A DNA stretch of 64,000 nucleotides, taken from positions 3,986,001 to 4,050,000 of the forward strand of contig NZ_CP011270.1 of NCBI RefSeq assembly GCF_001610835.1, read 5' to 3'. Positions 27,545-36,941 of this stretch are shown one piece after another. Origin of the DNA: Planctomyces sp. SH-PL14. GTDB taxonomy: Bacteria; Planctomycetota; Planctomycetia; Planctomycetales; Planctomycetaceae. The position numbers and the translations under genes were made by a program. A model generated the notes under the pieces. The model did no database searches and had not been told where the DNA came from. It worked only from the letters and a program-made list of their open reading frames with translations. Every line of letters starts with the position of its first letter. The stretch's first letter is position 1.

Positions 27545-28681
27545 ATGCTGAGACTCCGATCTCGCCTTCTGGCCGGTGCAGCCACCCTCGGTGCTGCGTG
27601 CGGCGCTGTCCCCGCCTTTGGTCAGTGGTTCGGCGGTTCAAGCTGCGGTTGTGCTCAACCCGTCGCCATGGCCCCCGCTCCCGTCGTCACCAGCGCGTGC
27701 TGTGCTCCGCCGCAGCCGATCGCCTGCATGACACCCGTCCAGCAGACGGTCTACCGGGAGATGCCGGTCACCGAATACCGCACCGTCCAGAAGACGGAAA
27801 AGGTCCCGGTGGTCAAGGTGGCCTACGAAGACCGCCCCGTCACCGCCTACCGGCAGGTGATGGAGACCAAGACCGCTTCCGTTCCCTCCTACGACTACCA
27901 GACGGTGGCCGAGAACCGGGTCCAGACGGTCAACCAGAGCTACTGGCGGACCAACTGGCAGCCGATCGCCAAGTGCGAGCCGTGCCAGTACGACCCCCGC
28001 CCCGGATTCATGGGCAGCATGAACCGCCTGGGGGTCCAGATGCGGAACGCCATGACCCCCAGCTACATCCCCCGCCGGGAGTTCGTCCCGAACGTTGTGG
28101 CCTACAACGTCCCGACCCAGCGGACGGTCGCCATCCCGACGACCCGCCAGGTGGCCTACAACGTCGCCCGGATGGAGCCGTACCAGTCGACGGAGCGGGT
28201 CGCCGTTCAGCGGGTCGAATACGAAGACCGCACCGTGACCGCCCTCGAGCCGTTCACGACGACGCGGACCGTCGCCGTCGGCACGCAGACGCAGTACGCC
28301 TGGTCCGGCGTGGGTGTCGGTGGGACGATGACCGCCTTCGGGTACCTGCCGACGACGACCGCTCTTGCTCCGCTTGCCACGGGGCAGACCGCCGCGGCGC
28401 CGCAGCCGACGCCCGCCGGCAGCAACCCCGTCAAGCTGCAGTCCTATGAGCGGCCGGTCGATGACCGCGGCCTCCAGACGGTCCCCGTCCGGCCCCTGAA
28501 CGGTCGCCTCCCCGAACAGCAGCCCGGCAAGGAACCCGCCGTCGCCGGCAACGGCTGGCGGAGCTACCGCGGCCGCGATGGCCAGGTGGATCCCGCTGCC
28601 GCCCCGGCGAATCCGATCGTCCGCCGTGCGGCTCCTCCGGCTCCGGTTCAGGGACCGATCCTGAGCGTCGCCGCCAACTGA
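27545..28681 (+). CDS. Secreted Cys-containing protein with VTxYRxV-type repeats
   Basis: 378 residues with a signal peptide (LRSRLLAGAATLGAACGAVPAFG). A Cys-rich segment follows (CGCAQ, ACCAPPQ, CEPC). Residues about 60-250 consist of short repeats of the type VTEYRTV, VTAYRQV, RQVAYNV and RTVAVGT. The C-terminal third is Pro/Ala/Gln-rich and disordered. This resembles the Tyr-Thr-Val-rich surface proteins of planctomycetes, so a cell-wall or outer-surface structural role is likely. The start at 27545 is fixed by the signal peptide. A strong intrinsic terminator follows, and its own promoter precedes it. Confidence 0.75.
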   Translation: MLRLRSRLLAGAATLGAACGAVPAFGQWFGGSSCGCAQPVAMAPAPVVTSACCAPPQPIACMTPVQQTVYREMPVTEYRTVQKTEKVPVVKVAYEDRPVTAYRQVMETKTASVPSYDYQTVAENRVQTVNQSYWRTNWQPIAKCEPCQYDPRPGFMGSMNRLGVQMRNAMTPSYIPRREFVPNVVAYNVPTQRTVAIPTTRQVAYNVARMEPYQSTERVAVQRVEYEDRTVTALEPFTTTRTVAVGTQTQYAWSGVGVGGTMTAFGYLPTTTALAPLATGQTAAAPQPTPAGSNPVKLQSYERPVDDRGLQTVPVRPLNGRLPEQQPGKEPAVAGNGWRSYRGRDGQVDPAAAPANPIVRRAAPPAPVQGPILSVAAN

Positions 28682-28780
28682 GCGTCTTCGCGAACGAATC
28701 CAGGGACCGGCTGTGCCGGCAGGTTCTCGACCTTCCGTCTTCCGCCTCAGGTCTTCCGACTCTCCTCTGCCTCCTCTCCG

Positions 28781-28816
28781 CGCCGGCGGTCATCGCAAGA
28801 TGACCGCCGGCGTTTT
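28781..28816 (+). terminator. Rho-independent terminator with GCAA tetraloop
   Basis: A perfect 14-bp stem (28781-28794 with 28799-28812), a GNRA-type GCAA loop and TTTT directly after. It ends the transcript of the secreted repeat protein about 100 bases after its stop codon. Confidence 0.9.
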
Positions 28817-28916
28817 GCGTTGAACAAACCCGATCCACCCACCAGCATGACCCGCGGGCCGGAGGCACCACCGCGTCCGGCTCTTTCCCTTTCAGATCGT
28901 CCTGACGAGTCGGCTC

Positions 28917-30290
28917 ATGCGTGGTTGTCGGTGCTTGTTCTTTTCGCTCCTGGTCATTGCAGGAATTACATCGGAAGGACGCGCCGCGGAGGTCGGTCCG
29001 GACGATCAGCACGTGATCGTGATCTGCGTCGACGGACTTCCGGCTTACCTCCTCAATGACCCGAGTGCCCCGCTGGCGACCGTCCGCCAGCTCGCAAAGG
29101 CCGGCACCACGGCGGAGGGGATGACCGTCTCGAACCCGTCGGTGACGTGGCCCAACCACACCTCGATGGTGACCGGCGCCACGCCGCGGAAGCACGGCGT
29201 CCTGTTCAACGGAGTCCTGGAGCGGGGGAGCGTCGGCCTGCCGGTCCGGGTCGATCCGAAGCGAGACAAGAAGGACCTGGTCCGCATCCCGACGATCTAC
29301 GACGTGATGCACGCGAAGGGGCTCTCGACGGCGGGGATCAACTGGCCCTGCACGCGGAACTCGGGGACGCTCGATATCGACTTCCCCGATTCGCCCGACA
29401 CGTTCGACCACAGCACCCAGAGCTTCCTGGCCAGCATGAAGGAGGCGGGGCGGCTCTCCGATGAGACGCGGGCCGGGTTCGGCAAGCTCAGCCCGACCGC
29501 CCGCGACCACGTCTGGATGGAAGCGGCCTGCCACGCCATCACGGCCTACAAGCCTCGCTTTCTGCTCCTGCACCTCCTGAACTGCGACGCCCTGCACCAT
29601 CGCTACGGGCCGAAGACCCCCGGCGGCTACGCGGCGGTCGGTTACGCCGACACCTGCATCCGCGAAGTCCTGCGTGCGGTCGAGACCGCCGGGCTGACGC
29701 AGAAGACGACAATCTTCATCGTGGCCGATCACGGCTTCATCGCGATCCCCAAGACGCTGCAGCCGAACGTCGTTCTGAAACAGGCGGGGCTGCTCACCGC
29801 CGCCAAGGGGAAGGTCGAGACCGCCCGCGTCCAGGTCGTTCCCGAAGGGGGGATCGGGATGGTCTACCTCACCGTCCCGGAGACCGCCGCGGAAGACCGG
29901 CGGAAGGTCATCGAGCTGTTCACCGGGAAGGAAGGGATCGAGACGGTCCTGGAGCCGAAGAGCTTTGCGGAGTACGGGCTGCCGCAGCCGGACGACTATC
30001 GCCAGATGGCGGACCTGATCCTGGTGGCCAAGGACGGATACGGCATTGGCGGGGATGCCGATGGGGAGGAGTTCGTGACCGAGAGCAAGTCGACGCTCGG
30101 GACACACGGGTTCCTTTCGACCGAGCCGAAGATGAACGCGATCTTCGTCGCCGCCGGAGCCAACGTTCGGCAGGGGGAAACGGTCGGCATCGTGCGGAAC
30201 ATCGACCTCGCTCCGACGATCGCGCGGCTGTTCCGGATCGAACTTCCGGCCGCCGAAGGGCGCGTGCTGGACGAGGTGCTGCTTAAGTAG
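28917..30290 (+). CDS. Type I phosphodiesterase / nucleotide pyrophosphatase-like, exported
   Basis: 457 residues with an N-terminal signal peptide ending near EGRAAE. It has the alkaline-phosphatase-superfamily metal sites: ICVDGLP near residue 37, the nucleophile Thr in WPNHTSMVTG, a downstream DALHHRYGP site, and VADHGF. These are the marks of the ENPP/Phosphodiest family, which hydrolyse phosphodiester or pyrophosphate bonds. It is expected in the periplasm. It is followed 52 bases later by a metallophosphatase gene; the two may act in the same phosphate-ester scavenging route. Confidence 0.9.
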   Translation: MRGCRCLFFSLLVIAGITSEGRAAEVGPDDQHVIVICVDGLPAYLLNDPSAPLATVRQLAKAGTTAEGMTVSNPSVTWPNHTSMVTGATPRKHGVLFNGVLERGSVGLPVRVDPKRDKKDLVRIPTIYDVMHAKGLSTAGINWPCTRNSGTLDIDFPDSPDTFDHSTQSFLASMKEAGRLSDETRAGFGKLSPTARDHVWMEAACHAITAYKPRFLLLHLLNCDALHHRYGPKTPGGYAAVGYADTCIREVLRAVETAGLTQKTTIFIVADHGFIAIPKTLQPNVVLKQAGLLTAAKGKVETARVQVVPEGGIGMVYLTVPETAAEDRRKVIELFTGKEGIETVLEPKSFAEYGLPQPDDYRQMADLILVAKDGYGIGGDADGEEFVTESKSTLGTHGFLSTEPKMNAIFVAAGANVRQGETVGIVRNIDLAPTIARLFRIELPAAEGRVLDEVLLK

Positions 30291-30342
30291 TCAGTCGTCC
30301 GTTTTCCGTTGTCAGCCAAGCATCCTGTCAGGAGAGCTTCCG

Positions 30343-31260
30343 ATGCCCGTTCACCTGTCTCCGATCCGCCGCCGTGAGTTTCTCCAGCAGAGCGCGGCGG
30401 CCCTGGCGGGCTTTGCCGTCCTGCGCTCCGCCTCGGCGGCTGAAGGGGCGAATCCCAACCTCCTCGCGCTCCTCTCCGATACGCACATTCCGGAGAACGC
30501 GGACGTGCTGGCCCGCGAGGTCAACATGACCGCCAACCTGCGGAAGGTCGTACGGGACCTCGTGGCCCTGAAGGAGAAGCCGGCCGGCGTCCTCGTCAAC
30601 GGGGACTGCGCGTACCTGAAGGGGAAGCCGGACGACTACGCCAACTTCGCGGGATGCGTGGCTCCGCTGGTCGAGGCGGGCCTGCCGCTGCACCTGACGA
30701 TGGGGAACCACGACAACCGCGAAGCCCTCTACGAGAAGCTCGCGGCCCAGAAGCCGGCCGCGCCGCTGGTGCAGGCCAAGCACGTCAGCGTCCTCGAATG
30801 TCCGCACGCCAACTGGTTTCTCCTCGACTCGCTGTTCGTCACCGACGTCGTGACCGGCCAGCTGGGGGATGAACAGCGGGGGTGGCTGGCGAAGGCGCTC
30901 GACGAGCGGAAGGACAAGCCGGCGATCGTGATGGCGCATCACACGCCGCAGTTCGAGCCGCCGCCGGAAGGGACGAAGTGGGGCGGGATCGAAGACACCG
31001 CGGCGCTGTTCGAACTGCTGATGCCGCGGCGGCACGTCAAGGCGTTCGTCTACGGCCACTCGCACAACTGGAGCGTGACGATGCGGGACGACCTGCACCT
31101 CGTGAACCTGCCGCCGGTCGCCTACGTCTTTGCGGCGGGGAAGCCGAACGGGTGGGTGTCGGCCGCGATGCGGCCGGACGGCCTCGACCTGCAGCTGCAC
31201 ACGCTCGACCCGGCCCACCGTCAGGCCGGCGAGAAATTCTCGCTCACCTGGCGGGCGTAA
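30343..31260 (+). CDS. Tat-exported calcineurin-like metallophosphoesterase
   Basis: 305 residues. A twin-arginine signal (RRREFLQQSAAALAG) is followed by an Ala-rich h-region. Metallophosphoesterase motifs appear in order: SDTHIP, NGDCAY, GNHDNRE, AHHTP and GHSHNW. These bind a dinuclear metal centre. An AGGAG ribosome binding site precedes the ATG. It follows the phosphodiesterase gene closely and is probably co-transcribed with it. Substrate unknown. Confidence 0.92.
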   Translation: MPVHLSPIRRREFLQQSAAALAGFAVLRSASAAEGANPNLLALLSDTHIPENADVLAREVNMTANLRKVVRDLVALKEKPAGVLVNGDCAYLKGKPDDYANFAGCVAPLVEAGLPLHLTMGNHDNREALYEKLAAQKPAAPLVQAKHVSVLECPHANWFLLDSLFVTDVVTGQLGDEQRGWLAKALDERKDKPAIVMAHHTPQFEPPPEGTKWGGIEDTAALFELLMPRRHVKAFVYGHSHNWSVTMRDDLHLVNLPPVAYVFAAGKPNGWVSAAMRPDGLDLQLHTLDPAHRQAGEKFSLTWRA

Positions 31261-31270
31261 GTCCCGCGAC

Positions 31271-31338
31271 GTGCCTCCGGCGGGCAAGGGGGCTGACCCC
31301 CTTGCATCCCCCACCAGGGCATCCGCCCTGGACCCGGT
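31271..31338 (-). repeat. Dispersed structured repeat, copy 8 (fragment)
   Basis: Only the left-terminal part of the element is left (about 68 bases): the tip hairpin and the first long hairpin, in reverse orientation, between two convergent genes. It shows that the terminal hairpin unit can exist alone. Confidence 0.75.
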
Positions 31339-31509
31339 GGGCCAGCCGCGTTGGGTTGCGCTAGGAAAGTCCGTCGGCCATGGACGCTGCTTGAGCAGTC
31401 GGAAGACTCAATTCCCGTCTTCGCCCGGACCGCGTCTCAGCCGGCACGACTCCCGCCACCTCAATCCCATCGTTCCACGGCCACCCCGGTCCAGCGGGAC
31501 GCTGGCTGG

Positions 31510-32304
31510 CTAGATGGTCATGGCGCTGAAGCCGCCGTCGACGACGATGTTTTCGCCCGTCACGAAGCTGCCGGCGTTTTCCGCAGCGAGCAGGAGCACC
31601 GCGCCCGCCAGTTCCTTGCCGTCGCCGAAGCGGTTCATCGGCGTGTGCCGCATGATGTTCTCGACGCGGTCCGGCGTCAGGACCTTGCGGTTCTGCTCGG
31701 CCGGGAAGAAGCCGGGCGAGAGGGCGTTGACCCGGATCCCCTTGGCGGCCCATTCGCGGGCCAGGTTCTGCGTCAGGTTGAGGACTGCCGCCTTCGAGGC
31801 GGAGTAGGTGAAGACCCGCGAGAGAGGCTTGATCGCGCTCAGCGAGGCGACGTTGATGATCGAGCCCTTCGTCCCCTTCTCCAGCATGTACTTGGCGAAC
31901 ACCTGGCAGGCGACCCGCACGCCGCGGAGGTTGACGTTGAAGATCCGGTCCCACTCTTCGTCCGTGATGTCGAGGAACGGCGTCGGCGAATTGACCCCCG
32001 CCCCGTTGATCAGGACGTCGCAGGCCCGGTTCGCCTTCTGAAGATGGGCGACCAGGCTCTCGAGGTCTGCCTTCGCCGTGGCGTCGCAGGCGAAGAACTC
32101 GGCCGTCCCGCCGACCGCCTCGACCCGCTGGACCGCGGCCGCCCCCTGCTCCGCCTTCCGTCCGACGACGACGACGTGCGCCCCCGCGGCCCCGAGAGCG
32201 ACGCACATCTCGCCGCCGAGGACCCCGGTCCCGCCGATGACGACGGCGGTCTTGCCGCTCAGGCCGAACAGGGAAAGCAGGTAGTCAGAAGCACTCTTCG
32301 ACAT
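31510..32304 (-). CDS. SDR-family oxidoreductase
   Basis: 264 residues of the classical short-chain dehydrogenase/reductase family. The cofactor motif is GGTGVLGG (about 24-31), the active-site Ser-Tyr-Lys set includes SLSAIKPLSRVFTYSASKAA, and NGAGVNSP precedes it. The C terminus reads GENIVVDGGFSAMTI. It resembles the fructuronate/mannonate-type reductases of uronate metabolism, but this is only a likeness. The start at 32304 has AAGG upstream; the open frame continues upstream as a shadow. It is divergent from the chorismate mutase gene. Confidence 0.9.
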   Translation of the reverse strand: MSKSASDYLLSLFGLSGKTAVVIGGTGVLGGEMCVALGAAGAHVVVVGRKAEQGAAAVQRVEAVGGTAEFFACDATAKADLESLVAHLQKANRACDVLINGAGVNSPTPFLDITDEEWDRIFNVNLRGVRVACQVFAKYMLEKGTKGSIINVASLSAIKPLSRVFTYSASKAAVLNLTQNLAREWAAKGIRVNALSPGFFPAEQNRKVLTPDRVENIMRHTPMNRFGDGKELAGAVLLLAAENAGSFVTGENIVVDGGFSAMTI

Positions 32305-32553
32305 CGCAAACGCCTTGGAAACGGCCGGGGATTCGCTCGGAAATGACTCGGAAACTGCCGGCGTTCTCGCACATCCGCGCGGGGTTGTCGAGCGACGGGG
32401 AGGACTTCGGCCGCCCGTTCTCCGCGGTCCCGCGGGGCAGCCGGTAGTGTCACCCCGGATGCTGCGATACACTCCCCGCGCCGGGACAGCGCTGAGGCCC
32501 CACGCCTCTGCCGGATGGTTCCGGATGATTTCAGGCGGGGAGCCGAGAGAGAC

Positions 32554-32925
32554 ATGCCGGTTCGGGGTATTCGCGGAGCGACGAGCGTCGAGCAGAACAC
32601 GGCCGCCGAGATTCTCGGCGCGACGAAGGAGCTGTTGGGAGAGATCCTGCGGGCCAACGACCTGACCGACTACTCCGAGATCGTATCGGCGGTCTTTACG
32701 ACGACGCCGGACCTGACCGCCTGTTTCCCGGCGGAAGCGGCCCGCGAGCTGGGGATGAAGCAGGTCCCGCTGCTGTGTGCATCGGAGATCGCCGTTCCGA
32801 CCGGAATGCCGATGTGTATCCGGATCCTGCTGCACCTGAATACGGAGAAGAAGCAGGCGGAGGTGGTTCACGTGTACCTCCGCAATGCCCGCAAGCTGCG
32901 GCCGGATGTCTGCAGCGCGCAGTAA
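32554..32925 (+). CDS. aroH: Chorismate mutase, AroH type
   Basis: 123 residues matching the trimeric AroH-class chorismate mutase, which turns chorismate into prephenate for Phe and Tyr synthesis. Visible features are the N-terminal [14 protein letters not shown], the central [18 protein letters not shown], and the C-terminal [15 protein letters not shown], which together supply the active-site Arg and Glu residues. The ATG at 32554 gives the normal length; upstream in-frame ATG codons add non-conserved residues. No other aromatic-pathway gene is nearby. Confidence 0.93.
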   Translation: MPVRGIRGATSVEQNTAAEILGATKELLGEILRANDLTDYSEIVSAVFTTTPDLTACFPAEAARELGMKQVPLLCASEIAVPTGMPMCIRILLHLNTEKKQAEVVHVYLRNARKLRPDVCSAQ

Positions 32926-33031
32926 ACCGAGGCAGGAACGGCAATTGGCCCGTCTGGATCTGCGACGGTCCATTCGGCGCCGCGTCAGGGGAAGTGCTCG
33001 CTCGACAGTGGTCGGGCTTGGCGCCCCCTAG

Positions 33032-33346
33032 CCGGGTCCAGGGGCACCCTGGTGGGGGATGCAAGGGGGTCACACCCCCTTGCCCGCCGGAGGCCTGGCC
33101 GTCGAGAGATGTTTGGAGGAGTGCGTGTCCAAACGCGGACACCGTGTCGGATGCCCCCTCACCAACCCGCGGGGATTCCAGAGCGAGCGTCGAGTCCTCA
33201 ACGCTGTTCCCACGAAGGGGACATCCGTTGTGTACCACGGTTCCTCATGGAAGCGCCTCCGGCGGCAAGGGGGCGTGGCCCCCTTGACCCCAGGCTGCCA
33301 GGGCACGTTGGGTTTGAGCGAGCAACGTCGTGCCGGCAAGAGCATC
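33032..33346 (+). repeat. Dispersed structured repeat, copy 9
   Basis: Forward full copy between two co-directional genes. Left hairpin GGGGGTC-AC-ACCCCC and right hairpin GGGGGC-GTG-GCCCCC show the paired changes seen between copies. Confidence 0.85.
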
Positions 33347-33574
33347 GTCCCGGCCAGCGAGACAAGGCATTTCGACGCTTTTGCCTTCACGGACCACCAT
33401 TCGGCGAAGGGACTCAGCGTACGGCGGCACTGTGAATTCTGATGAGTTCGTCAGGAAATGCCGCGCCGGATGCGGCGTGAGCCCGTCTAGAATGGGGAAT
33501 GGCCCTCCGGGCCGAGGCTCCCCGATCGGAGCCGGCTCGAGCGGCCAGTCCCCTGCCTTGAGGGAGGCGGCCTG
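33347..33574. other. Intergenic spacer before the hemerythrin-like gene
   Basis: About 230 bases. A TAGAAT string at 33488-33493 could be a -10 box for the gene that follows, but no good -35 partner is present. Nothing else recognised. Confidence 0.35.
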
Positions 33575-34006
33575 ATGTCTCTCGAAACGTCGTTCGACTT
33601 TGCCCGGGTCTTTGATGAGCACGAGGACCTGATTCAGCGGATCAAGGCCGAGCGCCTGTTCTGGCTGCAGCTCCGGGAGTGGGGCGTCCCCGACTTCGGC
33701 CAGATGGGATTGCGGCTCCACGATCTTCGCGACCGCCTCGCGGATCACCTTCACCACGAGGAACGGCTCGAGGACGAAGTCGAGCAGCACGGAGCGGGCG
33801 CGGCCTTCTCCCTGGTCGCGGGACGACAGCGACAGGAACACCAGGCCCTCCTGGCGCGGCTCGACGGGATCATCGGCCGGCTGGAAGGCTGCGGTTCCGG
33901 ATTCGACTGCTGGGGCGAAGCGGGCGAGGCCTTCGAGACCTTCGCCGGAGACCTGCAGGAACACGAGGAAGACGAGCTGAGGGAGCTCCGGAAATTCCGG
34001 ATCTGA
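33575..34006 (+). CDS. Hemerythrin-like HHE-domain protein
   Basis: 143 residues, all helical. It has the spaced His/Glu pattern of HHE cation-binding proteins: DEH near residue 16, ADHLHHEER near 60, QEHQALLARLD near 88, and QEHEEDEL near 130. Such proteins hold a non-haem di-iron centre and act in oxygen or nitric-oxide sensing or iron handling. A GGGAGG ribosome binding site lies seven bases before the ATG. A small hypothetical gene follows on the opposite strand. Confidence 0.78.
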   Translation: MSLETSFDFARVFDEHEDLIQRIKAERLFWLQLREWGVPDFGQMGLRLHDLRDRLADHLHHEERLEDEVEQHGAGAAFSLVAGRQRQEHQALLARLDGIIGRLEGCGSGFDCWGEAGEAFETFAGDLQEHEEDELRELRKFRI

Positions 34007-34127
34007 GCCTGCCGTCCCGCCCCACCGCTCTTCTCCCTGCGGGGCCGGACCGTTCAGATCACTCGGGCGTCCGGAGGGGTGAATTCTCCCGGTCAAAGCC
34101 TCCCGGGCCGTCCGAACTGGCCGTCCG

Positions 34128-34430
34128 CTACGACTGATCGCCCGGGCCGGCTGGGCCTCGCTCCGACTGATTTTCGACTCTCCAGCCGGCCGCGGCCATC
34201 CGCGACTGGAAGTCGAACTGGCGCTCCATCACCTTCCAGTCGGCAAATGTGATGACCAAAAGCTGCCGGGCGTCGTCCCACAGGGCCGAATGGACGATCG
34301 CCGGCGTTCCGTCCGCAATCAGGATCTGAGATCCGGCCGCTGGAACGAACGGAATCTCGCTCCGCCGCTTCAGGTGGACGAACCAGGAATTCCTGTCGCC
34401 CCACGTCATCAGCTCCAGTTCCGTCTTCAC
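34128..34430 (-). CDS. Small hypothetical protein
   Basis: 100 residues, no signal or membrane segment; beta-rich in the first 70 residues, then a polar tail. It begins with a GTG codon at 34430 preceded by a near-ideal GGAAGGAG ribosome binding site, which supports it as a real gene. The family was not recognised. It is divergent from speA. Confidence 0.65.
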   Translation of the reverse strand: MKTELELMTWGDRNSWFVHLKRRSEIPFVPAAGSQILIADGTPAIVHSALWDDARQLLVITFADWKVMERQFDFQSRMAAAGWRVENQSERGPAGPGDQS

Positions 34431-34552
34431 AGAATCTCCTTCCGGACGGTCCGGCGGTTTCTTAATGACCTCTCTCTAGTCCCGCAGACAGGAATCGGTA
34501 TAGTTTTTCCCCTTGTTTCTCCCCGCGTGGTCTCCGACCGGAGCGCCTTTAG

Positions 34553-36472
34553 ATGATTGAACCCGCCGAGTCCTGGTCCGTTACGGATTCCAGCGAGCTG
34601 TATGACGTTCCGCGGTGGGGGAAAGGCTACTTCTCAGTCGGCAAAAACGGGCACCTCCTGGCCCATCCGGACCGGAATTCGGCCCGCGCGATCGACCTCA
34701 AGGAACTGGTCGACCGCCTCCAGATGCGCGGGCTCTACCTCCCGATCCTCGTCCGCTTCAACGGAATCCTCAAGGACCGGCTGCAGGAGATGCACGACAT
34801 CTTCGCCACCGCCATGAAGGAGCACGACTACAAGGGGGGCTACAGCTGCGTCTACCCGATCAAGGTCAACCAGCAGCGGGAAGTCGTCGAGAAGATCGTC
34901 GAGTACGGCCACAAGCTGAACTTCGGCCTCGAGGCCGGCAGCAAGCCGGAGCTCCTGGCGGTCATCGCCATGACGGCGCCGCATACGCCGATCATCTGCA
35001 ACGGCTTCAAGGATGACGAGTTCATCGAGATGGCGATGCTGGCGACCAAGATCGGCCGCAACGTCATCCCGGTCGTCGAGAAGGCGACCGAGCTCGACCT
35101 GATCCTCAAGTACTGTGAGAAGGTCGGCGTCCGGCCGCAGATCGGGATGCGGGTCAAGCTGGCGACCCGCGGCTCCGGCCGCTGGCAGTCGTCGGGGGGC
35201 TACCGCTCGAAGTTCGGCCTGACGGTCAGCGAAATCCTGAAGTGCTTCCAGAAGCTCGAGGCGGCCGGGATGACCGACTGCTTCCAGCTCCTGCATTTCC
35301 ACCAGGGAAGCCAGATCACCAACATCCGGCAGGTGAAGCACGCCGTCAACGAGGCGGTCCGGATTTACTGCGACCTCTACAAGCGCGGTGCCGGCCTCAA
35401 GTACCTCGACATCGGGGGCGGTCTGGGGGTCGATTACGACGGCTCGCAGACGAACTTCGAATCGAGCATGAACTACTCGGTCCACGAGTACGCTCGCGAC
35501 GTGATCCACCACGTCTCGACCGTCTGCGACGAAGCCCAGGTCCCGCATCCGACGATCGTGTCGGAGAGCGGCCGGGCGGTCGTGGCGTACCACGCGGCCC
35601 TGATCTTCGGGACGATGGGAACCGCCGAGCAGGGGGCCGTGGCCGAGATTCCGAAGGAGATGCCCGAGGAGTCCGAGCAGCCGCTGCACGACCTGTTCAA
35701 CACCTACAACGCGGTCAACATCCGCAACGCCCTGGAGTCGTACCACGACGCCCAGCAGGCGCTCGACATGGTCAACAACCTGTTCAGCACCGGCTATCTG
35801 CCGCTGACGCAGCGCGTGGTGGCGGAGAACCTGTTCTTCGCGATCTGCCACAAGATCCGCAAGCTGTCGCAGGAGATGGACTACGTTCCGGACGAGCTGG
35901 CGAACCTCGACCGGATGCTCTCCGACACGTACTTCTGCAATTTCTCGCTGTTCCAGTCGATGCCCGACAGCTGGGCGATCAAGCAGCTCTTCCCGGTGAT
36001 GCCGATCCATCGTCTGGAGCAGCAGCCGACGCGGCATGCCGTGATCAGCGACATCACGTGCGACTCGGACGGCAAGATTGACTGCTTCATCGATCAGCGG
36101 GACGTCAAGAAGACGCTGATGCTCCATCCCTTCAAGGAGGAGCAGCCGTACTACTTGGGGGCATTCCTGATCGGGGCGTACCAGGAGATCCTGGGGGACC
36201 TGCACAACCTGTTTGGTGATACGAACGCCGTCCACGTCGACCTCAACGAGTCGGGCGAGGTCGAGCTGCATGCGATCATCAAGGGGGACACGGTCAACGA
36301 GGTTCTTGACTACGTCCAGTTCAAGGGGCGGGACCTGATCGACCGGCTGCAGATGGCGGTTGAGCTGGCGGTTCGCGAGGGTCGGATCGATCACGTGCAG
36401 GCGGGGCGGTTCGTGAAGTTCTATGAGGACGGTCTCAACGGTTACACGTACCTGGAAGAGCCGGGCGAGTAG
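34553..36472 (+). CDS. speA: Biosynthetic arginine decarboxylase
   Basis: 639 residues, the full length for the SpeA-type, PLP-dependent arginine decarboxylase of fold III that makes agmatine for polyamine synthesis. Recognisable elements are YFSVGKNGHL near the N terminus, the PLP-lysine segment YSCVYPIKVNQQREV, FHQGSQITNI, the glycine-rich phosphate loop DIGGGLGVDYDG, and SESGRAVVAYHA. The C-terminal half has the usual helical insert and AIIKGDTVNEVL. A TATAGT box lies upstream near 34499-34504, but its -35 partner is poor. It appears monocistronic. Confidence 0.96.
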   Translation: MIEPAESWSVTDSSELYDVPRWGKGYFSVGKNGHLLAHPDRNSARAIDLKELVDRLQMRGLYLPILVRFNGILKDRLQEMHDIFATAMKEHDYKGGYSCVYPIKVNQQREVVEKIVEYGHKLNFGLEAGSKPELLAVIAMTAPHTPIICNGFKDDEFIEMAMLATKIGRNVIPVVEKATELDLILKYCEKVGVRPQIGMRVKLATRGSGRWQSSGGYRSKFGLTVSEILKCFQKLEAAGMTDCFQLLHFHQGSQITNIRQVKHAVNEAVRIYCDLYKRGAGLKYLDIGGGLGVDYDGSQTNFESSMNYSVHEYARDVIHHVSTVCDEAQVPHPTIVSESGRAVVAYHAALIFGTMGTAEQGAVAEIPKEMPEESEQPLHDLFNTYNAVNIRNALESYHDAQQALDMVNNLFSTGYLPLTQRVVAENLFFAICHKIRKLSQEMDYVPDELANLDRMLSDTYFCNFSLFQSMPDSWAIKQLFPVMPIHRLEQQPTRHAVISDITCDSDGKIDCFIDQRDVKKTLMLHPFKEEQPYYLGAFLIGAYQEILGDLHNLFGDTNAVHVDLNESGEVELHAIIKGDTVNEVLDYVQFKGRDLIDRLQMAVELAVREGRIDHVQAGRFVKFYEDGLNGYTYLEEPGE

Positions 36473-36500
36473 GCCGTTCGATCGCAGTGGGTGGACGTGT

Positions 36501-36832
36501 CTCGAACCACGTCCTTGCCGGCGCGGCTCTGTTTGCTCAAACCCAACGTGCGACGGCCGCTGGGGTCAAGGGGGTCTCACCCCCTTGCCGCCGGAGGCAC
36601 TTCCATGAGGAACCGTGGGAAATAACGGGCGTCCGCTTTGTGGGACCGGCTATGAGGACTCCCTCACCCCACACAGCTGGCTTTGCAATCCCCGCGGGTT
36701 GGTGATGGGGCATCCGGCACGTCGTCCGCGCCTGGACACTCACTCCTTCAGACATCCCTCAACGGCCAGGCCTCCGGCGGGCAAAGGGGCGTTGCCCCTC
36801 TGCACTCCCCACCAGGGTACCCCTGGACCCGG
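36501..36832 (-). repeat. Dispersed structured repeat, copy 10
   Basis: Reverse full copy between two co-directional genes, beginning 29 bases after the speA stop. Confidence 0.85.
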
Positions 36833-36941
36833 TTGGCTTGCGCTATGCAGCATCCGCACGCCGGCGCACTACCCGCTTGACCAACCGGCGTCTGCCTCCC
36901 GACAGTGATGACGGTTTGCCCGTGGCTCGCCGGAGACCGTC

